Positions 59,695 to 64,000 of a stretch of DNA of 64,000 nt are shown piece after piece (position 1 is the stretch's first letter; every line of letters starts with the position of its first letter). Source of the stretch: Alphaproteobacteria bacterium 65-37 (GTDB lineage Bacteria > Pseudomonadota > Alphaproteobacteria > Reyranellales > Reyranellaceae). The DNA lies in the NCBI GenBank assembly GCA_001897995.1, contig MKRV01000286.1, positions 1 to 64,000 on the forward strand. Reading direction: 5' to 3'. The notes under the pieces were generated by a model that saw only the letters and a program-made list of their open reading frames with translations, was not told the DNA's origin and did not search any database. A program made the translations under genes and the position numbers.

Positions 59695-60987
59695 CTAAGA
59701 CCGCTTCTTCTCCCTGAGCTTCTTCCAGTAGTCGAGGCGCTTCAGGATCTCGCGCTCGAAGCCGCGCTCGACCGGCTGATAGAATTCCTCGCGCGCCATG
59801 CCGTCGGGAAAGTAGTTCTGCCCGGAGAAGCCGTCGGCTGCGCTGTGGTCGTACTCGTAGCCCTTGCCGTAGCCGATCTCCTTCATGAGCTTGGTCGGCG
59901 CATTGAGGATGTGCATGGGCGGCGTCAGCGAGCCATGGGTCTTGGCGGCGCGCTTGGCGGCGCTGAAGGCCATGTAGCCTGCGTTCGATTTCGGCGCCGT
60001 GCCGAGATAGATCACAGCTTGGGCGATCGCGAGCTCGCCTTCGGGTGAGCCCAGCCGATCGTAGGTCTCCCAGGCGGAAAGCGTCTGGCTGAGCGCCTGC
60101 GGGTCGGCCATGCCGATATCCTCGACCGCGAAACGAACCAGCCGGCGGGCGATGTATTTCGGATCCTCGCCGCCATCCAGCATGCGTGCGAACCAGTAGA
60201 GCGCGGCATCGACATCCGATCCGCGCAGCGACTTGTGCAGCGCGCTGATCAGGTTGTAGTGCGCTTCCTGCCCTTTGTCGTAGAGCGGCGCACGCTTCTG
60301 CAGCAGGGTGGCAAGTCGCGCCGGCGGCAGCGGCCCCTTCTCCTTGAGCTGCGCCAGCTGCTCGGCGATGCCGATCAGGTAGCGACCGTCGCCGTCGGCC
60401 ATTGCGAACAGCGCCTCGCGGCCGGCCCGGTCGACCGGGAGCGGCCGGCCAAGCGCTGCCTCGACACGATCGAGCAGCGCGCCGAGTGCCCCCTCGTCGA
60501 GGCGGCGCAGGACCAGGACCTGACAGCGCGACAGGAGCGCGGCGTTCAGCTCGAAGGACGGGTTCTCGGTGGTGGCGCCGATCAGGGTGACGGTACCGTC
60601 CTCGACATAAGGCAGGAAGCCGTCCTGCTGGGCGCGGTTGAACCGATGGATCTCGTCGACGAACAGCAGGGTCCCCTTGCCGTCCTTGCGCCGCTGGCGG
60701 GCCGCCTCGAAGACGCGCCGCAGATCGGCAACGCCGGAGAAAACCGCCGAAAGAGGCTCGAAATGCAGGTCGGTCGCTTCCGCGAGCAGGCGGGCGATCG
60801 TCGTCTTGCCGCAGCCCGGCGGCCCCCACAGGATCAGCGAGCCGAGCTTGCGGGCGGCCAGCATGCGGCCGAGCGGCCCTTCCGCCCCCAAAAGATGATC
60901 CTGTCCCAGGATCTCGCCCAGCACCTTGGGCCGCAGGCGCTCGGCAAGCGGCGTCGGGGCGAGCGAGGCGAAGAGTTCAGCCGGCAT
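59695..60987 (-). CDS. rarA: Replication-associated recombination protein A
   Basis: 430 residues. AAA+ ATPase related to clamp loaders: Walker A GPPGCGKT (about 55-62), Walker B LLFVDEIHRFNRAQQD, sensor 1 IGATTENPSFELN, SRC (LLSRCQVL). The tetramerisation domain is at the C-terminus with YNLISALHKSLRGSDVDAAL and FARMLDGGEDPKYIARRLVR, ending GREFYQPVERGFE-like and a basic tail (KKLREKKRS). RarA acts at stalled forks. It starts 47 bases after the Do-type protease gene, so likely co-transcribed. Confidence 0.96.
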   Translation of the reverse strand: MPAELFASLAPTPLAERLRPKVLGEILGQDHLLGAEGPLGRMLAARKLGSLILWGPPGCGKTTIARLLAEATDLHFEPLSAVFSGVADLRRVFEAARQRRKDGKGTLLFVDEIHRFNRAQQDGFLPYVEDGTVTLIGATTENPSFELNAALLSRCQVLVLRRLDEGALGALLDRVEAALGRPLPVDRAGREALFAMADGDGRYLIGIAEQLAQLKEKGPLPPARLATLLQKRAPLYDKGQEAHYNLISALHKSLRGSDVDAALYWFARMLDGGEDPKYIARRLVRFAVEDIGMADPQALSQTLSAWETYDRLGSPEGELAIAQAVIYLGTAPKSNAGYMAFSAAKRAAKTHGSLTPPMHILNAPTKLMKEIGYGKGYEYDHSAADGFSGQNYFPDGMAREEFYQPVERGFEREILKRLDYWKKLREKKRS

Positions 60988-61034
60988 GGGACGAGGCTAG
61001 CATGACCGGCCCTGTCGGCATCGTCAGCATAGTG

Positions 61035-62429
61035 TCAGCGGAACTGAACGGTGGAAACCATGCCGTCGCGGCCGATGCTGACGCTGCCGACCGGCCCCGC
61101 CTCGAGGCGCTTCTTGAGCTCGGCGACGTTCTTCACGTCCTGGCCGTTGATGCCCAGGATCATGTCGCCCTGGCGCACAAAGCGGCCGGCATAGGCGCCG
61201 GGCTTGACCTCGGTGATGACGACGCCCGGTCGCCATTCAGCCAGCCCCATCTCCTCGGCGACTGCCGGCGACATGTTGACGACCGTGGCGCCGGACAGCG
61301 GCTGGCGGCCCTCGAGGAGCGCCTTGTCACGCACCGGGTCCTCGGGCGGGGAAGCGAGCTTGACGTTGACGACGACCTCCTTGCCGGCGCGCACCACCTT
61401 CACCGGCACCGTCACGCCGGCATTGAGGGTCGAGAGGCGGAAGCGCAGCCCGGCCTCGTCGTCGATCACCTGCTCGCGGATGCCGATGATGACGTCGTTG
61501 CGCTTCAGGCCGCCCTCCGCGCCCGGACCGTTCGAGAAGACTTCCTTGATGATCAGGCCGGCCGGCCGCGACAGGCCGAACCCGGCGGCAAGGTCGGGCG
61601 TCACGCGCTGCATGCTGACGCCGAGCCATGGCCGGACGATGCGGCCGCCCTGCGTGCCGGTGGCGATCATGCGCTCGACGATGTTCGAGGGCGTGGCGAA
61701 GCCGATGCCGACCGAACCGCCGGTCTGCGAGTAGATCGCCGTGTTGATGCCGATCAGGCGGCCGTCGAGACTGACCAGCGCGCCACCCGAATTACCGGGA
61801 TTGATGGCCGCGTCGGTCTGCAGGAAGAAGTTGGAATCGTTCACGCCGCCAGCGCTGCGGGCCACCGCCGAAACGATGCCGCTGGTCACCGTCTGGTTGA
61901 GGCCGAAGGGATTACCGATCGCCAGCACCATATCGCCGACCTCGATCGAATCGGAATCGCGCAGCTCGAGATAGGGGAACTTCTCACTGTCGCCCTCGAT
62001 GCGCAGCAGGGCGAGGTCGAAGCGCTCGTCCTGCGTCACCAGCTTGGCCTCGAACTCGCGGCGATCGGCCAGCACGACCCGGATCTCGTCGGCGCCACGC
62101 ACGACATGGGCGTTGGTCACGATCAGCCCGTCGGCCTTCACCAGCACGCCCGACCCCAGCGAGTTCTGTAGCCGCTCGCCGGCCTGCGGCGGAACCGGCA
62201 TGCCCGGAAACGGGAATGTCAGGCGGCGCTGCACGCGCGCCGTGGTGGTCGTGTAGATGTTGACCACGGCTGGCGACACGCGCTTGACCAGCGGCGCATA
62301 GGAATAAGCGAGATCTGCCCGCGAGCTGGGCAGCGGCTGCGCCAGAATCGCCGGTGAATAGGCAAGTGCCGCACCGCTCCCGAGAACAGCCGCCGCCAGG
62401 ACTACCCGCCGCATTGCCCGCTGCATCAT
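61035..62429 (-). CDS. Do/DegP-type periplasmic serine protease
   Basis: 464 residues. Signal peptide (RRVVLAAAVLGSGAALAYS, cleavage near ILAQ). The trypsin-like domain carries the triad His108 (TNAHVV), Asp138 (FDLALLRIE), Ser214 (NPGNSGGAL). Two PDZ domains follow (about 265-350, RPWLGVSMQRVTP, and about 380-455, GVVITEVKPGAYAGRFV). It degrades or guards misfolded envelope proteins. Several Do homologues usually exist in this class, so it is not named degP with certainty. Upstream is the divergent Bug receptor across 168 bases. Confidence 0.95.
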   Translation of the reverse strand: MMQRAMRRVVLAAAVLGSGAALAYSPAILAQPLPSSRADLAYSYAPLVKRVSPAVVNIYTTTTARVQRRLTFPFPGMPVPPQAGERLQNSLGSGVLVKADGLIVTNAHVVRGADEIRVVLADRREFEAKLVTQDERFDLALLRIEGDSEKFPYLELRDSDSIEVGDMVLAIGNPFGLNQTVTSGIVSAVARSAGGVNDSNFFLQTDAAINPGNSGGALVSLDGRLIGINTAIYSQTGGSVGIGFATPSNIVERMIATGTQGGRIVRPWLGVSMQRVTPDLAAGFGLSRPAGLIIKEVFSNGPGAEGGLKRNDVIIGIREQVIDDEAGLRFRLSTLNAGVTVPVKVVRAGKEVVVNVKLASPPEDPVRDKALLEGRQPLSGATVVNMSPAVAEEMGLAEWRPGVVITEVKPGAYAGRFVRQGDMILGINGQDVKNVAELKKRLEAGPVGSVSIGRDGMVSTVQFR

Positions 62430-62597
62430 CCACTCGTCTCCTCAGTTGGGCCGGATTTGCGGTCAGTCATATGGCAAATCAAGGGCCGAATCACGCGGCT
62501 GGCATATCGCTTGCAGGGCTTCGGACAGAACGCGCCCCTCGTCGGGTCCAGAATGGACCGTTCGAAATGCGGCGCGCCCGAGGAAACGGAGCGCCTC

Positions 62598-63599
62598 ATG
62601 AAACTCACCCGTCGCACAGTTCTCGCCGGTTCGGCCGCCTTGCTGGGAGGCTCACTTGCCGCACCCGCCGTGAAGGCAAGCCCCGGCTGGCCGGCCAAGG
62701 GTCCGATCAAGCTGATCGCCACCTTTCCGCCCGGCGGCACCGCCGACACGATCTCGCGCATCCTGGCGCCCAAGCTCGCCGCAGCGCTCGGCACCCAGGT
62801 CGTGGTCGAGAACAAGCCTGGCGCCGGCGGCACGATCGGCTCGGACCTCGCCGCCAAGTCGGCGCCCGACGGCTACACGCTGGTGATCTCCCACGCCTCG
62901 CCACTGGGCATCGCGCCCGGCATCTATCCCAAGCTGCCCTACAACGTCGTGACCGACTTCACCCACGTGACCTTGATCGGCCATACGCCCAACGTGCTGA
63001 TCGTCCCGGCGGCCGCCCCCTACAAGACCCTGGCCGACTACATCGCCGACGCGAAGGCGCGGCCCGACCAGGTGGCGTTCGGCAGCTCGGGCATCGGCTC
63101 CAACACCCATCTGATGGGCGAGCTGCTGTCGAGCCTCGCCGGCATCCGCCTGAAGCATGTCCCCTATCGCGGCTCGGCGCCGTCCCTGCAGGACATGCTG
63201 GCTGGTGCCATTCCATCGATGTTCGACCCGATCACCACCAACGTGCCGCATATCAATTCCGGCAAGGTGCGCCTGCTCGCGGTCAGCTCGGAGAAGCGGC
63301 TCGACCTGTATCCCGATGCGCCGACCTTCGCCGAGCAGGGTTTTCCCAGGATGACGACGTCGACCTGGGTCGGCGTCTCCGGCCCCAAGGGCATGTCCCC
63401 GGAAATCGTGACGCGTCTCTATGAGGAACTGCAGAAGGCCTACAGGGCGCCCGACATCATCGAGCGCTTCAAGGAAGTCGTTCTGCTGCCGGGCGACGAG
63501 CCGATGACTCCCGCCGACTACACGCGCTTTGTCGGCGACTTCGCCACGCTGTGGGCCGGCGTCAGCAAGTCGGCCGGCATCGAGCTTGAGTTGGGCTGA
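62598..63599 (+). CDS. Bug-family tripartite tricarboxylate transporter receptor
   Basis: 333 residues from ATG 62598. An open frame of 47 codons upstream lacks family similarity and is not used. Tat-like signal MKLTRRTVLAGSAALLGG, cleavage near VKAS. Bug core: PIKLIATFPPGGTADTISRI, VVENKPGAGGTIGSDL, APDGYTLVISHAS, LIVPAAAPYKTLADYI, AFGSSGIGSNTHLMGEL, and HVPYRGSAPSLQDMLAG. These bind small carboxylates or amides and usually deliver them to TctAB, which is not in the window. Orphan Bug receptors are common in such genomes. It ends tail to tail with nrdJ around the palindrome at 63607. Confidence 0.93.
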   Translation: MKLTRRTVLAGSAALLGGSLAAPAVKASPGWPAKGPIKLIATFPPGGTADTISRILAPKLAAALGTQVVVENKPGAGGTIGSDLAAKSAPDGYTLVISHASPLGIAPGIYPKLPYNVVTDFTHVTLIGHTPNVLIVPAAAPYKTLADYIADAKARPDQVAFGSSGIGSNTHLMGELLSSLAGIRLKHVPYRGSAPSLQDMLAGAIPSMFDPITTNVPHINSGKVRLLAVSSEKRLDLYPDAPTFAEQGFPRMTTSTWVGVSGPKGMSPEIVTRLYEELQKAYRAPDIIERFKEVVLLPGDEPMTPADYTRFVGDFATLWAGVSKSAGIELELG

Positions 63600-63606
63600 G
63601 GGGGCG

Positions 63607-63638
63607 TTGGACCGCGGAGTTCCAGCTCCGCGGTCCAA
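63607..63638. repeat. Palindromic element, short form
   Basis: Perfect 13-base arms TTGGACCGCGGAG (63607-63619) and CTCCGCGGTCCAA (63626-63638), loop TTCCAG, fill the 44-base gap between the Bug gene and nrdJ. Arms share TTGGACCGCGG with the element at 59609. Probably also serves as a two-way terminator, though it lacks U-tracts. Confidence 0.85.
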
Positions 63639-63643
63639 TGATC

Positions 63644-64000
63644 TCACCCGCAGCGGGAATAGCCGCAGTTGAGGCAGACGTCGCAACCTTCCTGGTGCGT
63701 GAGCGCCGCGGCGCCGCAGTTGGGGCATTGCCCCATCGCCGCCGTCGGCACCGCACCCTCACCGCCACCGGCCGCCTCGCGCGTACCGGCCGCGAGGCGC
63801 ATTTTTTGCTCGACGACGTCGGTCAGGCGCGGAGATTCGGCCGGCGTCAGGAAGCCGATCTCGATCAGGTGGCGCTCGATCACGCCACCGATCGCCGCCA
63901 GCAGCGACGGCACGTAGCGGCCTTCCATCCACTGGCCGCCGCGCGGGTCGAACACCGCCTTCAGTTCCTCGACCACGAACGACACGTCGCCACCGCGCCG
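63644..64000 (-). CDS. nrdJ: B12-dependent ribonucleotide reductase, C-terminal end (cut by window edge)
   Basis: 118 codons of a frame running in from beyond the right edge. GGDVSFVVEELKAVFDPRGG, YVPSLLAAIGGVIERHLIEI and the C-terminal zinc-finger-like ending CPNCGAAALTHQEG then CDVCLNCGYSRCG are the known end of class II (adenosylcobalamin) ribonucleotide reductases of the NrdJ type. The Cys pairs near the end are thought to re-reduce the active site. Dependence on B12 for DNA precursors fits an alphaproteobacterium. The catalytic barrel is outside the window. Confidence 0.87.
   Translation of the reverse strand, partial: RRGGDVSFVVEELKAVFDPRGGQWMEGRYVPSLLAAIGGVIERHLIEIGFLTPAESPRLTDVVEQKMRLAAGTREAAGGGEGAVPTAAMGQCPNCGAAALTHQEGCDVCLNCGYSRCG

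Overview
The window is about 64 kb of GC-rich chromosome from an alphaproteobacterium. This follows from the order ffs-dnaX-ybaB-recR, the cluster folK-rpoZ-rsh-pdxJ-acpS-lepB-rnc-era-recO-parC, an ATP12-type F1 assembly chaperone, isovaleryl-CoA dehydrogenase and a B12-dependent ribonucleotide reductase. The many solute-receptor genes (five TRAP receptors and one Bug receptor) fit a soil or freshwater heterotroph. A Rhodospirillales or Hyphomicrobiales member is plausible, but the genus cannot be fixed from sequence alone. No insertion sequence, phage or CRISPR array was seen, and no gap without a gene exceeds 300 bases.

Layout. 1-4.5 kb: a cut-off AraC-like regulator, an atypical Gfo/Idh/MocA protein, an FMN-dependent monooxygenase and a PepSY membrane protein. 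4.5-8.6 kb: a FecI-FecR-FecA-type signalling and iron-uptake unit. 8.8-13.2 kb: the SRP RNA, dnaX, ybaB, recR, a DUF4126 protein and the N-end-rule transferase bpt. 13.4-21.9 kb: one TRAP permease pair (dctQ, dctM) facing five tandem paralogous TRAP receptors, each with its own hairpin terminator. 21.9-34.5 kb: uppP, parC, recO, a divergent Tat-type phoD, then the era/rnc/lepB/acpS/pdxJ/rsh/rpoZ/folK series. 34.6-37.7 kb: NYN protein, family-5 uracil-DNA glycosylase, HD protein, glutathione peroxidase and a molybdopterin oxidoreductase. 37.7-43.4 kb: acyl-CoA metabolism (acyl-CoA ligase with TetR, isovaleryl-CoA dehydrogenase, enoyl-CoA hydratase with divergent LysR). 43.4-48.3 kb: mgtE, maeB, tRNA-Leu(GAG), lipB and acylphosphatase. 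48.3-57 kb: propionyl-CoA carboxylase (pccA, pccB), a 2TM protein, a phosphonopyruvate-hydrolase-like enzyme, ATP12, AsmA and RluC-type proteins. 57-64 kb: dienelactone hydrolase, L,D-transpeptidase, rarA, a Do-type protease, a Bug receptor and the 3' end of nrdJ.

How the parts connect. The iron unit reads as surface sensing (TonB receptor with signalling domain, anti-sigma, ECF sigma) coupled to a membrane ferrisiderophore reductase candidate. Acyl-CoA ligase, isovaleryl-CoA dehydrogenase, enoyl-CoA hydratase, PccAB and malic enzyme together suggest branched-chain or odd-chain acyl-CoA catabolism feeding central metabolism. The TRAP array suggests one permease served by several receptors for related 2-oxo or hydroxy acids.

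Most notable: the five-receptor TRAP array with subtype order A-B-B-A-C; a propionyl-CoA carboxylase alpha subunit with a histone-H1-like Lys/Ala tail; a PEP-mutase-superfamily enzyme with the Thr that I recall as marking phosphonopyruvate hydrolase; a Gfo/Idh/MocA protein lacking both usual catalytic residues; and palindromic elements found only in tail-to-tail intergenic gaps.
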